A stretch of DNA of 64,000 nucleotides from the NCBI RefSeq assembly GCF_002287375.1, contig NZ_NPOA01000001.1, positions 310,001 through 374,000 of the forward strand, in the 5' to 3' direction. Under the pieces are notes generated by a model. That model ran no database searches, was not told the origin of the DNA, and saw only the letters and a list, made by a program, of their open reading frames with translations. This document shows, one piece after another, positions 45,514 to 53,389 of this stretch (its first letter is position 1; each line of letters begins with the position of its first letter). The translations under genes and the position numbers were made by a program. This DNA comes from Virgibacillus profundi. Its GTDB lineage: Bacteria; Bacillota; Bacilli; Bacillales; Amphibacillaceae.

Positions 45514-45563
45514 AACTTTAGCACTGCAAATAATGCTGATAGACCTGTGAAATGTAGACTTAC

Positions 45564-45869
45564 TTATTGATTATCGTCTTCTTTATTTAAATCATCGTCA
45601 GGCATATTGTTGTCTCCATTATTGCCGGTACCGTTATTCCCATTACCACCATTGTTATCTCCATCGGTGCCATTCATACCGCCATTGTTACCATTATCTT
45701 CCTCATTCATGCCACCATCTTCGGCTGGGTTCTGATTATTGTTATCATCCTCTTGATTTAATGGAGCCTCTTCCTCAACTGGATCCCCACCATCATCGGT
45801 CCCACATGCTGCAATCAGAGATAACGCTAATACCGGTGCACCAAATTTCAATAATAATTTCCTTTTCAT
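45564..45869 (-). CDS. Low-complexity lipoprotein (Asn/Gly/Asp-rich)
   Basis: 101 residues: signal peptide with lipobox SLIAAC, then a tail of Asn, Gly, Asp and Glu only, with imprecise NGG/DNN repeats. No globular domain. Probably a disordered acidic chain on the outer membrane face. GGAGGGAAA precedes the ATG. Function unknown. Confidence 0.75.
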   Translation of the reverse strand: MKRKLLLKFGAPVLALSLIAACGTDDGGDPVEEEAPLNQEDDNNNQNPAEDGGMNEEDNGNNGGMNGTDGDNNGGNGNNGTGNNGDNNMPDDDLNKEDDNQ

Positions 45870-45961
45870 AAATGTTTCCCTCCTTTGATGTTCGCTATCG
45901 TCATTAGGTTAACCATTTTCAAAGAAGTGATACTTATTTTTCGAGAATTTTTTTGAAACAC

Positions 45962-45988
45962 AAAAAATCCTCTTGATCAAGAGGATTT
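45962..45988 (-). terminator. Rho-independent terminator of fabZ
   Basis: Perfect palindrome AAATCCTCTTGA/TCAAGAGGATTT with TTTTTT continuing in the minus direction. Confidence 0.85.
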
Positions 45989-46025
45989 CAGTGCGGTCTT
46001 AGCGCTAATACTATGAGTTGCTCAC

Positions 46026-46445
46026 CTATTGTATCGCAAACATAATTTCTGCTTCACAGGCTACTTCGCCATTTACAGTTGCAATACCTTTTCCTTTGCC
46101 AATCGGGCCTTTTACTCTCGTTATTTCAACCTCCAGCTTAAGCTGATCACCTGGCTTCACCTGACGTTTGAAGCGGCATTTATCAACACCAGCCAAAAAT
46201 CCAAGTTTCCCTTTATTTGCTTCGATTCCCAGTACAGCTATCGCACCAACCTGGGCCAATGCTTCAATAATTAACACGCCAGGCATCACCGCATATTCTG
46301 GAAAATGCCCCTGAAAAAAAGGTTCATTAATCGTTACATTTTTTAATCCAGTCACCCGTTTTCCCTCTTCCATTTCTGTCACCTTATCTACCAAAAGAAA
46401 CGGATAACGATGTGGAATAATCTCTTTAATTTCTTCAATGTCCAT
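46026..46445 (-). CDS. fabZ: 3-hydroxyacyl-ACP dehydratase
   Basis: Dehydrates beta-hydroxyacyl-ACP in fatty acid elongation. Hot-dog-fold protein of 139 residues, the usual length. [14 protein letters not shown] carries the catalytic His region, [19 protein letters not shown] the GHFP motif and [13 protein letters not shown] the catalytic Glu. It lies downstream of flhP as in B. subtilis (ywpB). It has its own terminator. Confidence 0.95.
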   Translation of the reverse strand: MDIEEIKEIIPHRYPFLLVDKVTEMEEGKRVTGLKNVTINEPFFQGHFPEYAVMPGVLIIEALAQVGAIAVLGIEANKGKLGFLAGVDKCRFKRQVKPGDQLKLEVEITRVKGPIGKGKGIATVNGEVACEAEIMFAIQ

Positions 46446-46617
46446 AGGAACTCTCCTTTTAAAATTCAGCCTAAGTATAGTATAAATGTCTTTTTAATTA
46501 TAGCAAAGAAATGTTTGCTTTTAAGCTGAAAGAGGTATTGTTAACTATCAACAGTTAATTTACTTAATCACGAATATGTAATTTAAAAGTTTCCACTTCC
46601 TGAAAGGAGGACATGCT

Positions 46618-46764
46618 ATGCTTTGGACCATTCTAATTATTTTATTAATTTTATGGGCACTTGGTTTTGCTTTCGAAGTTGCTGGTGGCCTTGTCCACAT
46701 ATTACTTGTAATCGCATTGGTTATTTTAATTATACGTCTGGTTACAGGAAGACGAGTCCCTTAA
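46618..46764 (+). CDS. Lmo0937-family small membrane protein (48 aa)
   Basis: ATG follows AAAGGAGG with seven bases of spacing. The product starts MLWTILIILLILWALGFAFE, has two short hydrophobic segments divided by VAGGLVH and ends VTGRRVP. This exact layout is that of the Lmo0937 family found throughout Firmicutes. Its function is unknown; cell-envelope stress roles are often suggested. Too short for usual gene calling. Confidence 0.85.
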   Translation: MLWTILIILLILWALGFAFEVAGGLVHILLVIALVILIIRLVTGRRVP

Positions 46765-46851
46765 TTGACTGGGAAAAGCTGATGTTAGGGCTGGTGTTAT
46801 TGTGCTCGAGCTGATATTCCCACACCCCCGAATCAACATCCCCACCTTATC

Positions 46852-46893
46852 AAAAAAAGCATTTCATCTTTATATCAGATGAGATGCTTTTAT
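46852..46893. terminator. Bidirectional terminator between the Lmo0937-like and epuA-like genes
   Basis: Stem AAAAGCATTTCATCT/AGATGAGATGCTTTT (one mismatch) with a loop of about eight bases, flanked by A and T runs on opposite sides, between convergent genes. Confidence 0.82.
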
Positions 46894-46897
46894 TATG

Positions 46898-47254
46898 TTA
46901 TTCAGTTTTCGTTACAATATCAATGATATGCTGCCATGTTTCTTTTTTCAAAGCATCAGTTGGAGTTCCGTCACCTACAACACCATATCCAATCATTAAT
47001 CCGGCTATAAGAGCACCCGCACAAAGAAGGAGAACAATAATAATCCGCAGCCATATTGGGAAAATACGACGCCTTGGCTTCTTACCTTTTCTCTTTTCTT
47101 CTTTCTGCTTTATCTTTTGCTGTTTTCTTGTTTGTTTTTCTGAAGATGATTGCTTTTTTTCAGCAGGCTGTTGCTTCTTATTCTGCTTAGCCTGTTTATG
47201 AGCCTTTCTTGACTCCTTCTCATCAACAGTTTTTTCAGATTGGTTTGTTGTCAT
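46898..47254 (-). CDS. EpuA-like membrane protein (PF11772, annotated as RNA polymerase subunit beta family)
   Basis: 118 residues: a Lys/Gln/Glu-rich disordered N-terminus of about 65 residues, then a basic cluster (KKPRRRIFPIWLR), one transmembrane helix (IIIVLLLCAGALIAGLMIGY) and the conserved tail GVVGDGTPTDALKKETWQHI. That tail matches the EpuA family, which usually follows flhP in bacilli. The RNA polymerase name in databases is historical; the sequence shows only a small single-span protein. Confidence 0.75.
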   Translation of the reverse strand: MTTNQSEKTVDEKESRKAHKQAKQNKKQQPAEKKQSSSEKQTRKQQKIKQKEEKRKGKKPRRRIFPIWLRIIIVLLLCAGALIAGLMIGYGVVGDGTPTDALKKETWQHIIDIVTKTE

Positions 47255-47340
47255 GGTTTACTTTCTCCTTATGAACTGACAAATGCATGAAAATAGTATG
47301 GTTAAATTTTACCATAAAAAACGGGTAGCTATCTAGTATA

Positions 47341-48171
47341 TCATCTTAACTGATTAACCAATCCCATCATCTGATCTCCCATCGAGATGGTTCTTGCATT
47401 AAACTGGTACGATCTCTGGGTCATGATCATGTCTGTCATTTGCTTTGAAATATCTACATTGGAATTTTCTAGAGCACTGTTTTGTAATACATTCGCATCC
47501 GGTGCAGTTGCCTGAATAATTTCTCCCATATTAAAACCGAGCTCAGCTAAATCAGGTAGTCGATAGGAATTTTGCCCCGTTGCTTCGAGGAGTCTTGGAC
47601 GAACTGCTTCAACTACAGCTATTCTTCCTGCAAACTCTGTTTGATTCCCGCGCTGAACAACAACCTGTCCTTGCCCGCGAATATCTATTGCGTCAAAGCC
47701 TTCTGCGATCACAATTGGCCCAGTTTCTCCAAGAACAGGATTTCCATCACTCGTTGTAAGCATCATTGCCTGATTGTCATTGACTGGATTCAAATAAAAT
47801 GCTCCGTCACGAGTGTAGCGAGTTTCCTGCACACCATTTTCAGTTACTTGGATTTGATATAAATGATTTTCTTCCCTGAGGGCCGTATCCAAAACACGAT
47901 CTGTGATTGAAAGACTTCCAGGTGATAAATCGATATTCACTGATCCAAGTCTTGCACCTGAGCCAATTCTGACACCATCTGGGGTAAGCCGCCCCTCGGC
48001 ATTAGCAGGGTCTTCCAGATTATTCATTTGCTGAAACAATAAAGAGGAAAAATCAGCCTGGCGGTTTTTATAACCGGTTGTTTGACTGTTTGCCATGTTA
48101 TGTCCAATCAGGTCCAGCTTATTTTGCAGCTGATTCATTGTCACAGCCGCCTGTATCATCATTCTTGACAT
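47341..48171 (-). CDS. flhP: Flagellar rod/hook-basal body protein FlhP
   Basis: Axial flagellar protein of 276 residues. The N-terminus QAAVTMNQLQNKLDLIGHNM has the Flg_bb_rod pattern followed by ANSQTTGYKNRQ. The C-terminus SNVDISKQMTDMIMTQRSYQ, then FNARTISMGDQMM, is the conserved coiled coil. It lies ten bases after flhO, as in B. subtilis. Exported by the flagellar type III system without a signal peptide. FlhP is known as a distal rod component. Confidence 0.92.
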   Translation of the reverse strand: MSRMMIQAAVTMNQLQNKLDLIGHNMANSQTTGYKNRQADFSSLLFQQMNNLEDPANAEGRLTPDGVRIGSGARLGSVNIDLSPGSLSITDRVLDTALREENHLYQIQVTENGVQETRYTRDGAFYLNPVNDNQAMMLTTSDGNPVLGETGPIVIAEGFDAIDIRGQGQVVVQRGNQTEFAGRIAVVEAVRPRLLEATGQNSYRLPDLAELGFNMGEIIQATAPDANVLQNSALENSNVDISKQMTDMIMTQRSYQFNARTISMGDQMMGLVNQLR

Positions 48172-48181
48172 GAGACCCCTC

Positions 48182-48985
48182 CTAACCTAAACGCCCAATT
48201 TCACTAACTGCCTTACCCATACTTTCATCGTATGCCTTTAAAACACGTTGATTTGTTTCAAACATTCGATAGGCTTCCATTATTTGTGTCATGGATTGTA
48301 ATGTATCAACATTCGAGCGTTCCAGAGCACCCTGCTGTATTTGAAAGGTAGTTCCAGCTGGAATTTCAGCTGCTTCACCACTGAATAAACCATTTCCTTC
48401 TTTCACCAGAGCATTCGCATTTTCTGTATATGCAATGCCCAGTTGAATATTTCCACCTTCCGTTTGAAGCATTCCGTCAGGCAAAACCGTAAATTCCATA
48501 CCATTTGTTTGGATTGGATTACCTGACTGGTCCAGCACATAATAGCCCTGGTTCGAAACAAGAAAACCCTGTCCATCAACTGTAAAGTTTCCATTTCTCG
48601 TATAACGTTCTTCTCCGGCATCATTTTGCACGGTAAAAAATAAACTTCCTGTCTCATCGGGTATTGTCCCATTGACAAGTGCCAGGTCTGTTGTAATACC
48701 TGTTTCACGAATATCGCCCTGCACATAATTCGGAATTGTTTCATGCACATATACACCTGTATTCAATGTCCCAATTGGATTTTGAATCGGCAAATTCAGA
48801 CCACGTGTTGTCGGAATATTTTCTGACCCCGTTTGCTGCAGTAATATTTCAGGAAATGCACGCAATGCTGTTTGATCTGATTTATAGCCTGGTGTATTCG
48901 CATTCGCAATATTATTGGATAAAGCTTCTTGCTGACGTTGCTGTGCAATCATTCCACTTGCAGCAGTATAAAATCCTCTTAACAA
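48182..48985 (-). CDS. flhO: Flagellar rod/hook-basal body protein FlhO
   Basis: 267 residues: N-terminal GFYTAASGMIAQQRQQEALS, then NNIANANTPGYKSDQ, and C-terminal RSNVDTLQSMTQIMEAYRMF followed by NQRVLKAYDESMG. These are the two conserved axial-protein motifs of the FlgG/FlhO group. Immediately upstream of flhP and downstream of mbl, the B. subtilis order. AGGGAGG precedes the ATG-proximal region. Confidence 0.92.
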   Translation of the reverse strand: MLRGFYTAASGMIAQQRQQEALSNNIANANTPGYKSDQTALRAFPEILLQQTGSENIPTTRGLNLPIQNPIGTLNTGVYVHETIPNYVQGDIRETGITTDLALVNGTIPDETGSLFFTVQNDAGEERYTRNGNFTVDGQGFLVSNQGYYVLDQSGNPIQTNGMEFTVLPDGMLQTEGGNIQLGIAYTENANALVKEGNGLFSGEAAEIPAGTTFQIQQGALERSNVDTLQSMTQIMEAYRMFETNQRVLKAYDESMGKAVSEIGRLG

Positions 48986-49136
48986 GGCAATCCCTCCTTG
49001 CTTTTTTTAGAAATCCTTAGCTAATGCCAAGTCTTCGTTACACCTATACTGATTTTCTAAAAAAAATTTTGCAAAATAAAAACATGGTTTAAGATTCCTT
49101 CATTCGGGTACATAAATAAAGAATCCAAACTTCCCT

Positions 49137-49165
49137 CCACTTCAGCTCGATGAAAGCTGAAGTGG
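49137..49165. terminator. Stem-loop between mbl and flhO
   Basis: Perfect 11-bp stem CCACTTCAGCT/AGCTGAAGTGG with a seven-base loop, about 90 bases after the mbl stop. The T-tract is weak in the minus direction, so it may be a leaky terminator or a processing site between mbl and the flagellar genes. Confidence 0.6.
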
Positions 49166-49251
49166 TTCCCTTTTATTTAAGCTGATTTGATAGAAAGGGA
49201 CCTGGTCTGAATATAAACTGCATATTGAAGCACTCACTTACAGTGCTAAGG

Positions 49252-50253
49252 TCAAACAACTTTTCTTCGTTCAATTTTATCAATATTTTCAAGCATGACT
49301 CCAGTTCCTTTTGCCACACAATTCATTGGCTCTTCGGCAGTAAAGATAGGAACCTTTAATTCCTCTGCTAATAATTGGTCGATTCCGTGGATCAATGCCC
49401 CGCCACCTGTTAAAATTACACCTCGATCAATAATATCAGCTGACAATTCCGGTGGTGTGCGTTCAAGCACTAATTTTGCAGCCTGGACGATCAAATAAAC
49501 AGATTCACGCAATGCTTCTTCAATCTCAGCGGAATAAACTGTAATCGTACGTGGCAGACCACTTACCATATCACGTCCACGAATTTCCATTTCCTCTTTA
49601 CGGGAATCTTTAAATACGGTAGCCACATTAATTTTAATATCCTCGGCAGTACGCTCTCCAATAAGCAGCTTGTACTTTTTCTTTATGAATTGCAGAATTT
49701 CCACATCAAATTTATCCCCAGCCATTTTTATCGATTCGGATGTAACAATATCACCCATCGAAAGTACGGCAACATCTGTTGTTCCCCCACCGATATCCAC
49801 AACCATATTTCCACTTGGTTGGAAAATTTCCATACCGGCACCGATTGCTGCTACTTTTGGCTCTTCTTCAAGGTAAACCTTCTTACCTCCAGATTTCTCA
49901 GCCGCTTCCTTAATTGCTTTCTGCTCAACCTTCGTAATATTTGTCGGACAGCATATAAGCATTCTCGGCTTCGAAAGAAAACCACGTACATTTATTTTAT
50001 CTATAAAGTGCTTTAACATCGCTTCGGTCACATCGAAATCAGCAATTACGCCATCCTTTAATGGACGAGTAGCCTCAATGTTTCCTGGTGTTCTACCAAC
50101 CATGCGTCTTGCAGCTTCCCCAACTTCAAGTACCTTACCTGTATTGCGGTCCATTGCTACAACGGCTGGTTCATTTAAAACTATTCCTTTTCCTTTTACA
50201 TGAATTAAAACATTGGCAGTTCCAAGGTCAATTCCAATATCCCTAGAAAACAT
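49252..50253 (-). CDS. mbl: MreB-like actin homologue Mbl
   Basis: Bacterial actin that guides lateral-wall synthesis. 333 residues. Phosphate 1 motif DIGIDLGTANVLIHVKGKGI, phosphate 2 region MVVDIGGGTTDVAVLSMGDI, adenosine motif VILTGGGALIHGIDQLL. The gene order spoIIID-mbl-flhO-flhP identifies it as Mbl rather than MreB or MreBH. AGGAGGAAA precedes the ATG. The upstream gap holds array D. Confidence 0.95.
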   Translation of the reverse strand: MFSRDIGIDLGTANVLIHVKGKGIVLNEPAVVAMDRNTGKVLEVGEAARRMVGRTPGNIEATRPLKDGVIADFDVTEAMLKHFIDKINVRGFLSKPRMLICCPTNITKVEQKAIKEAAEKSGGKKVYLEEEPKVAAIGAGMEIFQPSGNMVVDIGGGTTDVAVLSMGDIVTSESIKMAGDKFDVEILQFIKKKYKLLIGERTAEDIKINVATVFKDSRKEEMEIRGRDMVSGLPRTITVYSAEIEEALRESVYLIVQAAKLVLERTPPELSADIIDRGVILTGGGALIHGIDQLLAEELKVPIFTAEEPMNCVAKGTGVMLENIDKIERRKVV

Positions 50254-50475
50254 GAATCATTTTCCTCCTACTGTTAAAACTAACTCGCATCTGTAAACGA
50301 ACACAATGCTACTAATATTATATTTTACCACAAAAAGCAATTTTTAACTGCACATTTCGACAAAATTTATGTAAAAAATTGTTAGTGGTATGAGGTAGTT
50401 GGTTTGTTGATAGCAAATGCCATGTGTAGCGTGTTGGAAGAGGTGGATTGTATGGTGAAAATATACGCTCTGGAT

Positions 50476-50560
50476 GATATATCTGCACTCCGGACGATAT
50501 TTTTACTCTCTGGATGATATATGCGTGCTCCGGACGATATTTTTACTCTTGGCTATTATA
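50476..50560. repeat. 20-bp-period array D, about five units
   Basis: GATAT motifs start at 50476, 50496, 50516 and 50536, with a degenerate unit at 50556. CTCCGGACGATATTTTTACT alternates with CTCTGGATGATATATGCGTG. Same family as arrays C and E. It lies between mbl and the NERD gene. The rest of 50254-50686 shows no other gene. Confidence 0.85.
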
Positions 50561-50686
50561 TTTACTTCCTGGATAGATCTAATGTGTACATATTAAAAAA
50601 GTATATAAAGAAACTCCATAAATAAAAAGGATATCCGCAATTTTTGTAGAATAGTAATATTAACACAAAATTAGGAGTGATAATAG

Positions 50687-51712
50687 TTGATTAAATTACA
50701 TAGAACAAAGCCATATGTAATTTTATGTTATGAAGCATTATTTAGGAGGTTGAAGGAAAAATATAGAAATAACAATGTGATTAACCAAGATTACTGGAAT
50801 TATTTAGCTGGATATCGTGGAGAACAAACGGTTGATTATAAATTAAGTACTTACCCGCAAAAAAGATTCTTCGAGTATCAAAGTCTTCGATTAAAAGTTA
50901 ACCACAACTTTTTCCAAATCGACTCCCTACTACTATCCAGCAAATTTATTCTCATAATAGAGGCAAAAAATATGAAAGGTGAATTAAACTATAATTCGGA
51001 TTCCGGTCATTTAACACAAACTTATAAAAATGTTGAAAAGGGATATCAAAGCCCTATATTGCAAGCTAATTCACAAGAAATGCAGTTAAGTTACTGGTTG
51101 CAACAAGTTATATCTGTATATGGAATTCCCATAGAATCCCTCGTAATTGTCAGTGATCCTTCCACCATTATCAAAAATAATCAAAACGATCCAACATTTT
51201 ATAATAAAATGATCTATGCCGACAACTTAATTCCAAAAATTAAAGAAATGACAATTAAATATACCAAAAATGTGTTAAATAAAAATATATTATATAGCAT
51301 AAATGATGCTTTTTTGAAATACAATACACCACTTAAACCAAAACTACTTGACTACTACAATATAAACGAAAATCATTTAATAAAAGGAATACAATGTGAA
51401 AATTGTGGTAGTTATCCAATGAAACGGATGTATAAAACCTGGAAATGTGATAAATGTTTTTATGCTGATCCTACTGCACACGTCAGGTTGATACTGGACT
51501 ATTTCCTTCTTCATAATGCAACGATCACCAATAGTGAATGTAGAAATCTTCTTCAAATTGACTCCGGGAAAACAGCTTACACCATACTAAACTCCATGAA
51601 TCTCACGCAAACAGGGAAAAATAAAGCTAGAAAGTACTATGCTCCAAAACTGGAATTATTTCCACAAGATTCATTCGTTCCGAATAAGAAAAAAACAATT
51701 TTACAATTATAA
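50687..51712 (+). CDS. NERD-domain protein with zinc ribbon
   Basis: Predicted nuclease-related protein of 341 residues. The TTG start has AGGAGTG upstream. The NERD domain (about 40-150) begins YRGEQTV and holds the PD-(D/E)xK-like residues D79 (FFQIDSLLL), E92 and K94 (ILIIEAKN), so the active site appears intact. A zinc ribbon has C237, C240, C254 and C257. The C-terminal 80 residues look like a small winged helix (LLQIDSGKTAYTILNSM). No signal peptide. It interrupts the conserved mbl-spoIIID neighbourhood and has a 20-bp-period array on each side. Confidence 0.85.
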   Translation: MIKLHRTKPYVILCYEALFRRLKEKYRNNNVINQDYWNYLAGYRGEQTVDYKLSTYPQKRFFEYQSLRLKVNHNFFQIDSLLLSSKFILIIEAKNMKGELNYNSDSGHLTQTYKNVEKGYQSPILQANSQEMQLSYWLQQVISVYGIPIESLVIVSDPSTIIKNNQNDPTFYNKMIYADNLIPKIKEMTIKYTKNVLNKNILYSINDAFLKYNTPLKPKLLDYYNINENHLIKGIQCENCGSYPMKRMYKTWKCDKCFYADPTAHVRLILDYFLLHNATITNSECRNLLQIDSGKTAYTILNSMNLTQTGKNKARKYYAPKLELFPQDSFVPNKKKTILQL

Positions 51713-51812
51713 TTTAAATTCCAGATTAGATAACTCATGCAGCAGATCAAAGTATTTTAGACCTGCTTTTTGCTATTCCATTTTGCCTACTAAATATGAT
51801 TTCTTTATGGAT

Positions 51813-52257
51813 GATATATGCATGATCTAGACGATGTTTTTCTCCGGATGATATATCTGATCTCCGGACGATATATTTTCGTTCCGGATGATAAACTAGA
51901 CCTCCGGACGATATATCTTCGCTCCGGATGACAATACCAGACCTCCAGACGATATATTTTCGCTCCGGATGATAAACCAGACCTCCGGACGATATTTTTC
52001 ATCTCCGGATGATAAATCTGATCTCCGGACGATATTTTTCGTCTCCAGATGATAAACTTGATTTCCGGACGATATTTTTCGTCTCCGGATGATAAATCTG
52101 ACCTCCGGACGATATTTTTCGTTTCCGGATGATAAATCTGATCTCCGGACGATATTTTTCGTCTCCGGATGATAAACCAGACCTCCGGACGATATTTTTC
52201 GTCTCCGGATGATAAACCAGACCTTCCGACGCTATATCCAGTGCTCTGGCAGATATA
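51813..52257. repeat. 20-bp-period array E, about 23 units
   Basis: GAT motifs start at 51850, 51870, 51890, 51910, 51930, then 51951 and every 20 bases to 52231. Two alternating units, CTCCGGACGATATTTTTCGT and CTCCGGATGATAAATCTGAC or close variants, give a 40-bp dimer. It lies between the NERD gene and the spoIIID terminator. Open frames inside it on the minus strand reflect the period, not coding. Confidence 0.93.
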
Positions 52258-52313
52258 CACACGCCCCTAGTGATACACTCCCACCCGGCAACACAACAGC
52301 TACCACCACCTTC

Positions 52314-52340
52314 AAAAACCCAGCCACTCAGGCTGGGTTT
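52314..52340 (-). terminator. Rho-independent terminator of spoIIID
   Basis: Perfect stem AAACCCAGCC/GGCTGGGTTT with a five-base loop and a TTTTT continuation in the minus direction. Confidence 0.88.
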
Positions 52341-52368
52341 CCACTAAAAAACTATACACGCAGGATGA

Positions 52369-52650
52369 TTACCCCACTGGCTTCACTTCACCTTCCTTTT
52401 TTGGATCGAGTTTATATTTTTGCCTTGTTGCTTCGCCACCACGGAGATGGCGGATTGCTTTGTGATATTCCAGAATTTCTTTTACTTGATTGGCTAGTTC
52501 CGGATTGATTTCCGGTAAGCGTTCTGTTAAATCTTTGTGGACTGTGCTTTTGGAAACACCAAATTCTTTTGCTATCATTCGGACAGTTTTTCTCGATTCC
52601 ACGACATAATTCCCTATCCTGATAGTTCTCTCTTTGATGTAATCGTGCAC
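52369..52650 (-). CDS. spoIIID: Sporulation transcriptional regulator SpoIIID
   Basis: Mother-cell DNA-binding regulator that tunes SigE-dependent genes during sporulation. 93 residues. The HTH is TVRMIAKEFGVSKSTVHKDL; the following helix ELANQVKEILEYHKAIRHLR with basic residues is the second DNA contact of the family. The start is a GTG with GGGAGGCG upstream. Next to mbl in B. subtilis; here separated from it by the NERD/array insertion. Confidence 0.95.
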   Translation of the reverse strand: MHDYIKERTIRIGNYVVESRKTVRMIAKEFGVSKSTVHKDLTERLPEINPELANQVKEILEYHKAIRHLRGGEATRQKYKLDPKKEGEVKPVG

Positions 52651-53000
52651 ACCATTCGCCTCCCTAAGTTGGATATTTCCGAGGTGTGGTTTTGAGACAA
52701 GGTGTTAAATTTGCTGTGGCTTTCCCGTTTATCTAAAGTTCCAATGAACAATGATCGTGATTATGTACACTTTCCCGTGTGCTTAGGAGCTGGTTCTGAC
52801 TTGTGATGTATTATTTACAAAATTTTCTGTTATTAATTCCTATAAAAATGCATATAATTTATACTTATATTTTTATAGCCACACAAGCTCTCACCTCAGA
52901 CATTTCAGATTGCTTGGTTTGTAACATTTTATTACTGGAACTGCATGTTTATGATTAAAATTACATCTTTCGGAAAGGTGGACAAGAAGAATTTTTCCGC

Positions 53001-53034
53001 AAAAAAATAACTGCACCAAATAGCTGCAGTTATT
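53001..53034 (-). terminator. Second of two tandem terminators after the peptide gene
   Basis: Perfect 10-bp stem AATAACTGCA/TGCAGTTATT with a nine-base loop and a TTTTTTT run in the minus direction. The rest of 52651-53000 shows no supported gene; it must hold the spoIIID promoter. Confidence 0.82.
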
Positions 53035-53039
53035 AAGGG

Positions 53040-53089
53040 AAAAAGCATGCACAGAAACATAGAAAGAATAAGGCTTCCGCATGCTTTTT
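53040..53089 (-). terminator. First of two tandem terminator-like hairpins after the peptide gene
   Basis: Perfect 11-bp arms AAAAAGCATGC/GCATGCTTTTT enclose a 28-base loop. It lies 90 bases after the stop of the peptide precursor gene and ends in TTTTT in the minus direction. Confidence 0.65.
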
Positions 53090-53178
53090 GAATTTATAAA
53101 AAGGATCAAGCTTTCCCGTGGAAGAGAAACGCATTATTTTATTATTTTTCCTTTTCGTTAATCATTTTTTTAACGGTA

Positions 53179-53295
53179 TTAATCCATTTCACCTAACTCT
53201 GGGTCAAACATAATTAAATCCCCGAGTGATTCTGGGAGTATAGAAAAGATAAGCATTACAACAGAAATAAACAGAAAGGCTTTCATTTTTTTCAT
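53179..53295 (-). CDS. Secreted signalling-peptide precursor candidate (AimP/Phr-like, 38 aa)
   Basis: The ATG at 53295 has AAAAGGAG eight bases upstream. The product has a basic start MKKMK, a hydrophobic core AFLFISVVMLIFSIL, and a short polar C-terminus SLGDLIMFDPELGEMD. This is the plan of AimP and Phr precursors: export signal plus a mature peptide cut from the C-terminus. It starts 94 bases after the stop of an AimR-family receptor gene on the same strand, the normal aimR-aimP arrangement. The tail does not match the known arbitrium endings such as RGA, so the mature peptide cannot be named. Confidence 0.7.
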   Translation of the reverse strand: MKKMKAFLFISVVMLIFSILPESLGDLIMFDPELGEMD

Positions 53296-53389
53296 TTTAT
53301 TTGCTCCTTTTCAATTTTTTTATTCACAAGAAAAACTGATCCTTATTTATTTAAATAGTTGAGTAGGGAAATATCCCGCCGCCTAAAAT

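Noticed and set aside
36900-52257. Possible CRISPR arrays
   Set aside because: Repeats are too short (8-12 conserved bases in 20-21-bp units), spacers are 8-13 bases and themselves repeated, and no cas gene is present.
51805-52262. Two long minus-strand frames rich in SSGDEKYRPE words
   Set aside because: Translations of array E in two frames; not coding.
52891-53109. 72-codon minus-strand frame between spoIIID and the peptide gene
   Set aside because: It runs through both terminator hairpins and has no ribosome site.
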